This document shows positions 8,886 through 16,299 of a DNA stretch of 36,299 nucleotides, one piece after another (within the stretch, counting starts at the first letter, position 1; each line of letters opens with the position of its first letter). A program made the translations under genes and the position numbers. The notes beneath the pieces were generated by a model, which did no database searches, was not told the DNA's origin, and saw only the letters and a list, made by a program, of their open reading frames with translations. The stretch is from Clostridiales bacterium (GTDB taxonomy: Bacteria; Bacillota; Clostridia; Lachnospirales; Lachnospiraceae), in NCBI GenBank assembly GCA_021202015.1, contig JAJQDV010000067.1:21103-57401 (forward strand). The letters run 5' to 3'.

Positions 8886-9629
8886 ATGAAGAATAATTAT
8901 AAGATGATCCTGTCTTATGACGGTACGAAATATTTCGGCTGGGAGCACCAGCCGAATACGCCGCTTACTATACAGGGGAAGCTGGAACAGGTGCTTTCGC
9001 GGATGACGGGGCAGCCGGTGGAGGTCATCGGCGCCGGCCGTACCGACGCGGGCGTCCATGCGCTTGCGATGGTGGCGAACGCCAGGTTTGAGACGGAGTT
9101 GGAGGAAGACGGGATCCGGGATTACATGAACCGGTACCTGCCGGAGGATATCTGCGTCCGGGAGGTGAGGCGTGCCTCGAACCGTTTCCACAGCCGATAC
9201 AACGCCATCGGAAAGACCTATCGCTATACCTGTTACGTGGGGGCGGCGAAGCCGGTGTTTGACCGTAAATATGTTTATATTCCGGAGGAACGTCCGGATG
9301 CAGATCGGATGAGGGCGGCGGCTGCATTTCTCATCGGCACGCATGATTTCGCCGGTTTTTGCGGCAATCCGCGCATGAAGAAATCCACCGTGCGAAAGGT
9401 GGATCGGATTGAGATCGCGGAGGAAGCGCCTTATCTGATATTTACTTATCACGGCACCGGATTTCTGCAGCACATGGTACGCATCCTGACAGGGACGCTG
9501 CTGGAGGTGGGGTACGGGAAACGGACGCCGGAGAGCATGGCGGAACTGCTGGAGGCGAAGAAACGCGCGCTGGCGGGCTTTACGGCTCCGGCGAAGGGAT
9601 TATGTCTGATAAAAGTGGATTATGACTGA
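8886..9629 (+). CDS. truA: tRNA pseudouridine synthase A
   Basis: A 247-residue enzyme that makes pseudouridine at positions 38-40 of the tRNA anticodon arm. The family signature GAGRTDAGVHA places the catalytic Asp at residue 54. Other TruA blocks are visible: SYDGTKYFGWEHQ near the start, RFHSRYNAIGKTYRY, and the FLQHMVR segment near the end. A good AAGGAGAA site lies upstream. The stop overlaps the end of the convergent downstream gene by 10 bases. In many Firmicutes truA sits with ribosomal protein or ecf genes; here it follows aspartate kinase. Confidence 0.95.
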   Translation: MKNNYKMILSYDGTKYFGWEHQPNTPLTIQGKLEQVLSRMTGQPVEVIGAGRTDAGVHALAMVANARFETELEEDGIRDYMNRYLPEDICVREVRRASNRFHSRYNAIGKTYRYTCYVGAAKPVFDRKYVYIPEERPDADRMRAAAAFLIGTHDFAGFCGNPRMKKSTVRKVDRIEIAEEAPYLIFTYHGTGFLQHMVRILTGTLLEVGYGKRTPESMAELLEAKKRALAGFTAPAKGLCLIKVDYD

Positions 9630-10582
9630 TTATAATTTCCCTCCAGAGCGGTGATCAGCTCGCAGATCATCCGGTGCGTCGGCACATCCAGTCCATGCTG
9701 CGTGGCCAGGCGGACGATACAGCCGTTCAGCGTTTCAATCTCTGTTTTTTGCTTTTTTTCAATATCCTGAAGCGTGGAAGAACGGTGCGCCCGGGTGTCC
9801 GGAATCAGCCTGCCGTAGAATTCTGCCCGATATTCGTCGGGAGTATCCCAGAAAGAGCGATAACCACAGTGTTCCATGACTAAAAACGTTTCATTGATCA
9901 GGCGGTTCATGATCTGTCTGGAAGCCGGGACGTCAGCCAGCTTCCCGTAGGGAACATGCAGGATGGCGCCGAGCGGATTCAGGGTCGTATTATACAGCAT
10001 CTTGGCCCAGAGCGCTTCAGATAGCTGCGTGGTTGTCTCACTGGGGATGCCGGATGCGGCGATCGCACGGGCGAGCGGTTCCATGCAGGCGGTATCCTTT
10101 CCGTAAAGGGAGCCGAACAGAATCGGCGCGGTATGTACCGTAATATTGCTGATGTTGGGCGCGGTGCGTGCAAATCCGGTGATCACTCTCGCCTGATAAA
10201 TCTGATCCTCTGAAAAATACGGGAGGAACGGCTGATCGTTTCCCCATCCGTTCTGCAGGATGACGATCTTCGCATTTTCGGACAGACAACCGCGGTGTTC
10301 GGAAAGCGTGGCTGCCACGGCATCATTCGCCGTCGTCTTGGTACAGACCAGCGCATAGCCGACGCTGTGTGCGGGAAGCTCCGACAGGGAGGAGACGGCA
10401 GTGATCTCTCCGGCTGCGGCGGTGATTTCCCCGAACAGGCCGGTTCTTTTTATGCCGTTTAAGTCAATGGCTTTTTTTGTATGTTCCCTTGCAAGATAAG
10501 TGATGCGCATGCCCTGAGAGTGCAGGGACGCGCCCAGAGCGATGCCGATCGAACCGGCGCCGATGATTAATACCTGTATCAT
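9620..10582 (-). CDS. Ketopantoate reductase family (PanE/ApbA-like) oxidoreductase
   Basis: A 320-residue protein. The start at 10582 (minus strand) is chosen over a long upstream extension because it has GGAGAC at good spacing and opens directly with the Rossmann motif, GAGSIG at residues 8-13. NADPH-dependent reduction of 2-dehydropantoate to pantoate (coenzyme A synthesis) is the standard reaction. The central ALWAKMLYNTTLNPLGA stretch holds the conserved catalytic Lys and Asn of the family. No panB, panC or panD is nearby, and many bacteria carry extra ApbA-like paralogues with other 2-oxo-acid substrates, so the exact substrate is open. It has its own promoter and converges on truA. Confidence 0.85.
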   Translation of the reverse strand: MIQVLIIGAGSIGIALGASLHSQGMRITYLAREHTKKAIDLNGIKRTGLFGEITAAAGEITAVSSLSELPAHSVGYALVCTKTTANDAVAATLSEHRGCLSENAKIVILQNGWGNDQPFLPYFSEDQIYQARVITGFARTAPNISNITVHTAPILFGSLYGKDTACMEPLARAIAASGIPSETTTQLSEALWAKMLYNTTLNPLGAILHVPYGKLADVPASRQIMNRLINETFLVMEHCGYRSFWDTPDEYRAEFYGRLIPDTRAHRSSTLQDIEKKQKTEIETLNGCIVRLATQHGLDVPTHRMICELITALEGNYNQS

Positions 10583-10630
10583 ATGTACGATGTCTCCTGT
10601 TTTTATAAATATCTGTTTTTTATGTCGTTT

Positions 10631-10659
10631 ACTATAATATTTTCCGGTTGAAAATGCAA
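10631..10659 (-). promoter_or_regulatory. Sigma-A promoter of the panE-like gene
   Basis: Read on the minus strand: TTGCAT (10659-10654), 17 bases, TATAGT (10636-10631). Expected start near 10624, giving a ~40-base leader to the ATG at 10582. Confidence 0.65.
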
Positions 10660-10734
10660 GACCGAACAACAACCTGCAGGTCAGACAAATGTCTTTTTCG
10701 TTTTCTATACGGACTGTGCTGTCGTTTTTGTTAC

Positions 10735-10763
10735 TTTCGTTCGTACATTGACCAGGAACGAAA
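10735..10763. repeat. Inverted repeat TTTCGTTC / GAACGAAA
   Basis: Perfect 8-base arms separated by 13 bases, located between the two divergent genes and outside both core promoters. A candidate operator only; no binding family is recognised. Confidence 0.4.
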
Positions 10764-10953
10764 CCGTAGAAAAGATTGTAACAGTCTGGTAACACGATAT
10801 CTTTTGTGGTATGATAAACAAAGTATGAGTGCCTGTAACTGTGAAGATACTGAACCGTTACGAATGTTTTGCGGAATATGGATGTCTGCGGGCGAATCGC
10901 GGCCGGTTTTCATAATCCCGCGGGCACCTTTTACAGGAAGGCGGACGACAGAC

Positions 10954-11592
10954 ATGACAGGATCGGAACGGACTCTTGAGATCATAGAGCGTTTAAAAAA
11001 AGAGTATCCCGATGCGCACTGTACACTGGACTATGACGATGCCTGGAAGCTGCTGGTCAGCGTTCGTCTGGCGGCACAGTGTACGGACGCGAGGGTGAAT
11101 GTGGTCGTGAGGGATCTCTTCGCGAAGTACCCGACCGCGGAGGCTCTCGCGGAGGCGGAGCCGGAGGAGATCGAGGAGATCGTACGGCCCTGCGGACTTG
11201 GCAGGAGCAAGGCGAGGGACATCAGCGCATGTATGCGTATGCTCCGTGATGAGTACGGCGGAAAAGTGCCGGATGATTTTGATCTGTTATTAAAACTTCC
11301 GGGTGTGGGGCGAAAAAGCGCCAACCTCATCATGGGTGACGTTTTCGGGAAGCCTGCGATCGTGACAGATACCCACTGTATCCGGCTGACAAACCGCATG
11401 GGTCTGGTGGACCGCATAAAGGACCCGAAGAAGGTGGAGATGGCGCTCCGGAAGCTGGTGCCTCCGGAGGAGGGTAATGACTTCTGCCATCGTCTTGTCC
11501 TGCATGGGCGCGAGATCTGTACGGCCCGGACAAAGCCGCATTGTGAACGGTGCTGCCTGGAGGATATCTGCGCGAAGACGGACGTATCATAA
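10954..11592 (+). CDS. nth: Endonuclease III, base-excision DNA glycosylase/AP lyase
   Basis: A 212-residue enzyme that removes oxidised pyrimidines and nicks the DNA. The start at 10954 has AGGAAGG upstream and matches the usual length (~210). The helix-hairpin-helix LPGVGRKSA holds the catalytic Lys, and VTDTHCIRL the catalytic Asp. The C-terminal 4Fe-4S cysteines are C-TARTKPH-C-ER-C-CLEDI-C. The first spacing is seven residues, where the E. coli enzyme has six. The MFS gene follows 43 bases downstream on the same strand, so an operon is possible but the functions are unrelated. Confidence 0.94.
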   Translation: MTGSERTLEIIERLKKEYPDAHCTLDYDDAWKLLVSVRLAAQCTDARVNVVVRDLFAKYPTAEALAEAEPEEIEEIVRPCGLGRSKARDISACMRMLRDEYGGKVPDDFDLLLKLPGVGRKSANLIMGDVFGKPAIVTDTHCIRLTNRMGLVDRIKDPKKVEMALRKLVPPEEGNDFCHRLVLHGREICTARTKPHCERCCLEDICAKTDVS

Positions 11593-11635
11593 TGGCCGGA
11601 CAGGTCTGCGCGGGGGCTGGAAAGGAGAATCGTAT

Positions 11636-12862
11636 ATGAAAACAAAACTATGGACAAAGGATTTTGTCTGTATCATTGTCATCAATTTTCTGGTCTTTAT
11701 GAATCACATCATGATTCTGTCCACGTTTCCGCTGTTTCTGGAGCGGGAGCTGGGTCAGGGCGAGGGCTTTGCCGGGGGCGTCATCCTGGCGTTTTCTGTG
11801 GTATCGGTTCTTTTTCGTATGGGCTTCGGCCATCTGCTGAATCAGGGGAGGAGGAGGCTGTTTCTGGTCATCGGTCTGGCGGGCATGCTCCTGATGCCGA
11901 TCGGTTATATCTTTTCCATCGTGATCCTGGGGGTTGGCCTGGCAGCAACGGCGGCGATCGTGCTCACCGTGGTCTGCCGTATGCTGCACGGGATTTCGCT
12001 TGCGATCGCGAATACCACGACCGCGACCGTGGCGAGCGATTCTCTTCCGGAGACCAGATTCGCGGAGGGAATGGGATATTTCGGCATGGCGACCGCGCTG
12101 GGTACCGCATGCGCGCCGGCTCTGGGTCTGACGCTCATGAACATCAGCTTCAGGCTTTTGTTTGCGGCGGCAAGTGTTTTTATTCTGATTTCCCTCATTA
12201 TTCTGATGAAAATGAATATCCGTGAGATTGTCATTACGGAAAAACAGCCGTTTCGGCTGAAAGGCCTTCTGGAAAAAACGGCCATCCCGGCCAGCGTGAT
12301 CTGTCTGGTCTCCTTTATGACCTGGGGAGCTCTGGAAAATTTCCTGTCGGAATATGCCATCAAATACGATCTGCCGAGCGGCGGCCTGTTTTTCGCGATC
12401 ACGGCGGTCATGCTGATCGTGACGAGGGTGACGATCGGACGTCAGGCGGACCGGTTCGGAGAGGGCATTTTTGTCTATACCTGCAATATCAGCATGTTTA
12501 TCGCCTATATGCTGCTGGCGTTTTCGCCGGGACTGGCGACGTTTATCGCGGCGGCGGTTCTGGCGGGCTATGCTTTTGGCGGGGTCGAACCCGTGCTGCA
12601 GTCGATGGCGATCCATATTGCACCGCCGGAGCGGAGGGGGAGCGCTAATTCCACCTTCCTGTGCGCCTATGACGTCGGTATCGGCGGGGGCGGCGCGATC
12701 GCAGGGTTTCTGATTTCCGGTTTCGGGTACCACAATATGTTCCTGATCCAGTCCTGTGCGGCGATCGTTTCTATTTTGCTGTATGTGTTCTGGGGAAGAA
12801 ACCATCCTTCTTCTTTTAGTTGGCAGAAAAGACACAAATTACATGGCGCGGTAGAAAAATGA
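11636..12862 (+). CDS. Major facilitator superfamily transporter
   Basis: A 408-residue, very hydrophobic protein with about 12 membrane segments. The ATG at 11636 has AAAGGAG and starts MKTKLWTKDFVCIIVINF; a longer frame from 11477 would overlap nth and was rejected. The loop after the second segment (FGHLLNQGRRR) and the RQADRFGE loop in the second half fit the MFS motif-A positions. This points to a proton-coupled exporter or importer; the lack of family-specific residues prevents naming a substrate. It lies between nth and the alpha-galactosidase. Uptake of an alpha-galactoside is possible from context, but its resemblance is more to drug/metabolite-type MFS than to sugar GPH symporters. 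Confidence 0.82.
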   Translation: MKTKLWTKDFVCIIVINFLVFMNHIMILSTFPLFLERELGQGEGFAGGVILAFSVVSVLFRMGFGHLLNQGRRRLFLVIGLAGMLLMPIGYIFSIVILGVGLAATAAIVLTVVCRMLHGISLAIANTTTATVASDSLPETRFAEGMGYFGMATALGTACAPALGLTLMNISFRLLFAAASVFILISLIILMKMNIREIVITEKQPFRLKGLLEKTAIPASVICLVSFMTWGALENFLSEYAIKYDLPSGGLFFAITAVMLIVTRVTIGRQADRFGEGIFVYTCNISMFIAYMLLAFSPGLATFIAAAVLAGYAFGGVEPVLQSMAIHIAPPERRGSANSTFLCAYDVGIGGGGAIAGFLISGFGYHNMFLIQSCAAIVSILLYVFWGRNHPSSFSWQKRHKLHGAVEK

Positions 12863-12905
12863 TACAGAATAACCGCGGGGAATACCGGTGTGCATTTTTT
12901 TTCGT

Positions 12906-13000
12906 ACATCTGATTTTTGGTATTGCAACGGACAGGGCGGCATGTCTAATATGGGAGAGCATGTATTGATGTTATCATATGTGCTCCCAAAATCAGATGT
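12906..13000. repeat. Nested inverted repeats upstream of the alpha-galactosidase gene
   Basis: The outer arms are ACATCTGATTTTTGG (12906-12920) and CCAAAATCAGATGT (12987-13000), complementary apart from one extra T. The inner arms are GGGAGAGCATG (12953-12963) and CATATGTGCTCCC (12976-12988), forming an imperfect stem with G-T pairs. The two stems share the CC at 12987-12988, so they cannot both be complete at once. No T tract follows, so it is not a simple terminator. The element ends 47 bases before the alpha-galactosidase ATG and may be an operator or a structured leader. Confidence 0.55.
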
Positions 13001-13047
13001 AATGAAGATTTGAGGAGTTCTTTTATACGGATGGGAGACAGAAATTT

Positions 13048-15354
13048 ATGAAAATTGCGTATCATGACTCAACCAGGACATTTCACTTGTATAATGATTT
13101 TATCAGCTACATCATGATGGTTACGGAGAATGATCAGCTCGGGCAGCTGTACTGCGGAAAGCGGATTCGTGACAGGGAGGGTTTTTCCCATCTGTTTGAG
13201 CTGGCGGAGCGCCCGATGAGCTCCTGCGTGTTTGACCGTGACAAGGTGTATTCCATGGCGAGTATCCGGCAGGAGTATCCGGTGTACGGAAACGGCGATT
13301 ACCGGCATCCCGCAGTGGAGATTCTGCAGGAAAACGGCAGCCGGATCTCCGAGTTCCGGTATGAAGGATACCGGATCATGCCGGGGAAGCCGAAGCTCGA
13401 CGGGCTTCCGGCTCTCTATACGGAGGAGGAAAACGAGGCGCAGACGCTGACCGTGACGCTTAAGGATGCGCTGACCGGCATCCGTGTGGAGCTGTTTTAT
13501 ACGATATTTGAGAAGGGCGGCCTGCTGGCACGCAGCGTGCGTTTTACGAATGAGGGGACGGCGGCGGTTCATCTGACCCGTGCCATGAGCCTCTGCCTGG
13601 ATCTGCCGGATCACAACTACGACTGGATCCAGTTTTCCGGTGCGTGGAGCAGGGAGCGGACGCCCCGGACGCGGCGCCTGGAGCAGGGAATCCTGGCGGT
13701 GGACAGTATGCACGGGGCTTCCTCCCATGAGCAGAATCCTTTCGTGATCCTGAAACGCCCGACGGCGGATGAGTTTCAGGGGGAGGTGTTCGGGTTTTCT
13801 TTTATCTACAGCGGAAATTTCCAGATACAGGCCGAGGTGGACGGCTTTTCTGTCACCCGGCTTCTGGTGGGCTTGCATCCGGAGCGATTTGACTGGAAGC
13901 TGGATGCGGGAGAGGTATTTCAGACGCCGGAGGCGGTTATGGTCTATACGGACCGCGGGATCAATGACATGAGCCGGACGTTCCATACTTTTTATCAGAA
14001 ACGGCTGGCGCGGGGATACTGGAGAGACCGTGTGCGCCCGATCCTGATCAATAACTGGGAGGCGACCTATTATGACTTTAACGAGGATAAGCTGGCAAAG
14101 ATCGCTTCCAAAGCAAAGGAGTGCGGCGTGGAACTGTTTGTGCTGGACGACGGCTGGTTCGGAGCCCGCAGGGACGATCACGCGGGACTGGGCGACTGGG
14201 TGGCGGCGAAGGAGCTCCTGCCGAACGGGGTCGCGGGCGTGGCCGACCGGATCGAGGAGATCGGCATGAAGTTCGGCCTCTGGATCGAGCCGGAGATGGT
14301 GAACGCGGACTCCGATCTGTTTCGTGCGCATCCGGACTGGGCGCTCTCCGTGCCGGGACGTGCCATGACGCACGGCAGATATCAGTATGTCCTGGATTTT
14401 TCCAGAAAGGAAGTGGTGGATCATATCCATGGCATGATCGCCCGGATTCTGCGGGAGGCGAAAGTCTCCTATATCAAATGGGATATGAACCGTTACATTA
14501 CGGAATGCTATTCCCGGGCTTATCCGGCGGATCGGCAGGGCGAGATCTTCCATCGGTACATACTGGGTGTATATGATCTGTATGAGCGGCTGACCGCGGA
14601 ATTTCCGGAGGTGCTTTTCGAGTCCTGCGCCAGCGGAGGCGCGCGGTTTGATCCGGGGATGCTTTATTATGCGCCGCAGTGCTGGACCAGCGACGATACG
14701 GACGCGATCGAGCGCCTGAAGATTCAGTACGGGACATCCATGTGCTATCCCGTCAGCAGTATGGGGGCGCATGTGTCCGTGACGCCGAATCATCAGGTTC
14801 ATCGGATGGCTCCGCTCCATACCAGAGCCAATGTGGCGTATTTCGGGACATTTGGCTATGAGCTGGATCTGAATCGTCTGTCAGAGGGAGAGATCGCGCA
14901 GGTGAAAGCGCAGGTTGCTTTCATGAAAAAGTGGCGGCAGCTGCTGCAGTTCGGTACCTTTTATCGTTTAAAAAGCCCGTTTGAGGGAGATGAGGCGGCC
15001 TGGATGGTTGTGAGCCCGGATCAGAAAACGGCCATTGTGGGCTGGTACCGGATTTTGAATACGGTCAACAACTCCTTTTCCCGTGTGCGGCTTTGCGGCT
15101 TAAACCCGGATTACTGCTACCGAAACAGCGTCAGCGGGGTGGAGGCTTACGGCGATGAGCTGATGAATCTCGGTCTGCTGACAACGGACGAAAGCGCCGG
15201 AGTCGGTTCGTACACCGCCAAGGAGGCGCGGACGATTCCCGAACTGATATCGGCCGGGAACATGGAAGCCGTTCTTGCGGCTTTGAAGGTGCTTCCGAGT
15301 ATGGACTTTGACTCCAGGATCTATGTGCTGACAGTATCCGGGAAGGAGGAATAA
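13048..15354 (+). CDS. Alpha-galactosidase, glycoside hydrolase family 36
   Basis: A 768-residue cytoplasmic enzyme (no signal peptide) that releases terminal alpha-1,6-galactose from melibiose, raffinose or stachyose. The N-terminal ~330 residues form the beta-supersandwich of GH36. The catalytic barrel starts at NNWEATYYDF and continues through VLDDGWFG and GLWIEPEM. The nucleophile is Asp479 in IKWDMNR. The acid/base is Asp549 in CWTSDDTDAIERL, 70 residues later; this is the same separation I recall for Geobacillus AgaA (478/548). Length is typical. GGGAG lies 10 bases upstream of the ATG. A nested inverted repeat precedes it, suggesting sugar-dependent control. Sister enzymes often sit beside a sugar transporter; the upstream MFS gene is the only local candidate. 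Confidence 0.94.
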   Translation: MKIAYHDSTRTFHLYNDFISYIMMVTENDQLGQLYCGKRIRDREGFSHLFELAERPMSSCVFDRDKVYSMASIRQEYPVYGNGDYRHPAVEILQENGSRISEFRYEGYRIMPGKPKLDGLPALYTEEENEAQTLTVTLKDALTGIRVELFYTIFEKGGLLARSVRFTNEGTAAVHLTRAMSLCLDLPDHNYDWIQFSGAWSRERTPRTRRLEQGILAVDSMHGASSHEQNPFVILKRPTADEFQGEVFGFSFIYSGNFQIQAEVDGFSVTRLLVGLHPERFDWKLDAGEVFQTPEAVMVYTDRGINDMSRTFHTFYQKRLARGYWRDRVRPILINNWEATYYDFNEDKLAKIASKAKECGVELFVLDDGWFGARRDDHAGLGDWVAAKELLPNGVAGVADRIEEIGMKFGLWIEPEMVNADSDLFRAHPDWALSVPGRAMTHGRYQYVLDFSRKEVVDHIHGMIARILREAKVSYIKWDMNRYITECYSRAYPADRQGEIFHRYILGVYDLYERLTAEFPEVLFESCASGGARFDPGMLYYAPQCWTSDDTDAIERLKIQYGTSMCYPVSSMGAHVSVTPNHQVHRMAPLHTRANVAYFGTFGYELDLNRLSEGEIAQVKAQVAFMKKWRQLLQFGTFYRLKSPFEGDEAAWMVVSPDQKTAIVGWYRILNTVNNSFSRVRLCGLNPDYCYRNSVSGVEAYGDELMNLGLLTTDESAGVGSYTAKEARTIPELISAGNMEAVLAALKVLPSMDFDSRIYVLTVSGKEE

Positions 15355-15439
15355 CGGACGGAAGCGAAACATGCGGGAACTGTCCGCCCGGCAGGAGAAA
15401 CCCGGCGGATGAAGTAAGGAACTGCCGAAAAAGAAAAAT

Positions 15440-15468
15440 GAATAAAAAAAAGAATCTCTGCCATACTA
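15440..15468 (+). promoter_or_regulatory. Sigma-G/sigma-F type promoter of the CotF-like pair
   Basis: GAATA (15440-15444), 17 bases, CATACTA (15462-15468). Both boxes match the Bacillus forespore consensus (GHATR and CATNMTA). The ATG of the first gene is ~90 bases downstream of the expected start. Confidence 0.6.
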
Positions 15469-15565
15469 TCCCTGTAATAGAAAGAAGCAGCGATCCTGTC
15501 CGGCGGCCGGATGTCCTTTGCATCACGCCGCTTAAAATCGCTGTTCTGAGACAAGGAGGCACATC

Positions 15566-15751
15566 ATGGAACAATTATCGGAAAAAGAATTGTCCGCACT
15601 GAACGATCTGCTTGCGGATGAGGAACTGCTGACGAAGAAATTCGCGATGCTCGCGAAACAGACGGACGACATGGAGATCAAACAGAAGTATGAGCGGATC
15701 TCCGAGCAGCATCAGGGACATTTCAACGAATTATATGAGCAGTTGCGGTAG
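15566..15751 (+). CDS. Small CotF-operon protein (spore-associated, hypothetical)
   Basis: A 61-residue, highly charged, helical protein with no signal peptide or membrane segment. It has AAGGAGG upstream and ends 11 bases before the CotF-like gene. Its sequence (ALNDLLADEELLTKKF, then ISEQHQGHFNEL) resembles the first helices of CotF/ferritin-like spore proteins, so the pair may be two halves of one helical bundle fold. The forespore-type promoter upstream supports expression during sporulation. The exact role is unknown. Confidence 0.75.
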   Translation: MEQLSEKELSALNDLLADEELLTKKFAMLAKQTDDMEIKQKYERISEQHQGHFNELYEQLR

Positions 15752-15762
15752 GAGGTGCGAAC

Positions 15763-16023
15763 ATGCAGGGATTTACGGACAAAGAGATTTTGAGCGACGG
15801 ATTATCAACGCAGAAAGCGACGACAGAGAAATTCAACAATTTTGCGAACGAGTGCGTGCATGACCAGGTGAGGACGACCATGCTGCAGATCCTGGAGCAG
15901 GAGCACAGTATCCAGAAGGACGTGTTCAATATGATGCATGCGAGAGGCTTTTACGAGACTCCCGCGGCGGAGAGCAAAAAGATCAACGAGGCGAAGCAGA
16001 AGTTTTCCGCCAGTGTAAAGTAG
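15763..16023 (+). CDS. CotF-domain spore coat-like protein
   Basis: An 86-residue protein with the Coat F pattern: FTDKEILSDGLSTQK, a helix with NNFANEC, then ILEQEHSIQKDVFNMMHARGFYETPAA. The last segment, with the Met-rich helix and GFYE(T/P)A, is the most typical part of the family. GTAGGAGGTG gives a strong ribosome binding site. In Bacillus, CotF is a spore coat component made in the mother cell; here the promoter looks forespore-type, so location in the coat is uncertain. Co-transcribed with the small gene upstream and closed by a strong terminator. Confidence 0.87.
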   Translation: MQGFTDKEILSDGLSTQKATTEKFNNFANECVHDQVRTTMLQILEQEHSIQKDVFNMMHARGFYETPAAESKKINEAKQKFSASVK

Positions 16024-16037
16024 GAATCGACCGGATG

Positions 16038-16090
16038 ACGGCGTCTTCGTTCCGGCAGACAGTCAGCTGCCGCGAAGACGCCGTTTTTTT
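16038..16090 (+). terminator. Rho-independent terminator of the CotF-like operon
   Basis: A perfect 12-base-pair stem ACGGCGTCTTCG (16038-16049) / CGAAGACGCCGT (16073-16084), followed by a run of seven T. Confidence 0.93.
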
Positions 16091-16143
16091 CCTTAAAAAT
16101 ATTTTTTTCATTTCTGTAAATCTTTGTGACTATTTGCTGAAAA

Positions 16144-16191
16144 TCACAAGATATTGATTTACCTCTTGCATTTAACCACAAGATATAGTAG
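16144..16191. promoter_or_regulatory. Two NrdR-like boxes upstream of nrdD
   Basis: TCACAAGATATTGATT (16144-16159) and CCACAAGATATAGTAG (16176-16191) are two related sites exactly 32 bases apart, about three helical turns. This is the paired arrangement known for the ATP/dATP-sensing repressor NrdR. The second box lies between -35 and -10 of the nrdD promoter, so binding should block RNA polymerase when dATP is high. Confidence 0.7.
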
Positions 16192-16194
16192 AAT
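16166..16194 (+). promoter_or_regulatory. Sigma-A promoter of nrdD
   Basis: TTGCAT (16166-16171), exactly 17 bases, TAGAAT (16189-16194). The spacer overlaps the downstream NrdR-like box. The leader of ~100 bases ends in AAAGGAGAGG before the ATG. Confidence 0.7.
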
Positions 16195-16299
16195 GATTTT
16201 CGCAGACACTGAATTTGCCGAGGCAGGAAAACCCTGCGGGTTCCGGCCCGCAATGCGGTTTGCAATCATGCCCGGTGTACAGATAAAAGGAGAGGTTCT

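Larger units (their letters stand above)
10583..10953. other. Intergenic region between the divergent panE-like and nth genes
   Basis: 371 bases without a convincing gene. The left part carries the panE-like promoter. At 10735-10742 and 10756-10763 there is a perfect inverted repeat, TTTCGTTC / GAACGAAA, with a 13-base spacer, which could bind a dimeric regulator. An extended -10 (TGG-TATGAT, 10807-10815) without a clear -35 may start the nth transcript. An in-frame extension of nth upstream to 10648 shows no family resemblance and was not accepted. Confidence 0.5.

Noticed and set aside
10648-10953. N-terminal extension of nth
   Set aside because: The extra ~100 codons have no family similarity and contain the divergent promoter region; the ATG at 10954 has a ribosome site and gives the usual length.
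13069-14820. A 583-codon minus-strand open frame opposite the alpha-galactosidase
   Set aside because: Antisense shadow of a well-supported GH36 gene; composition is Arg/His/Pro-rich and no motif was seen.
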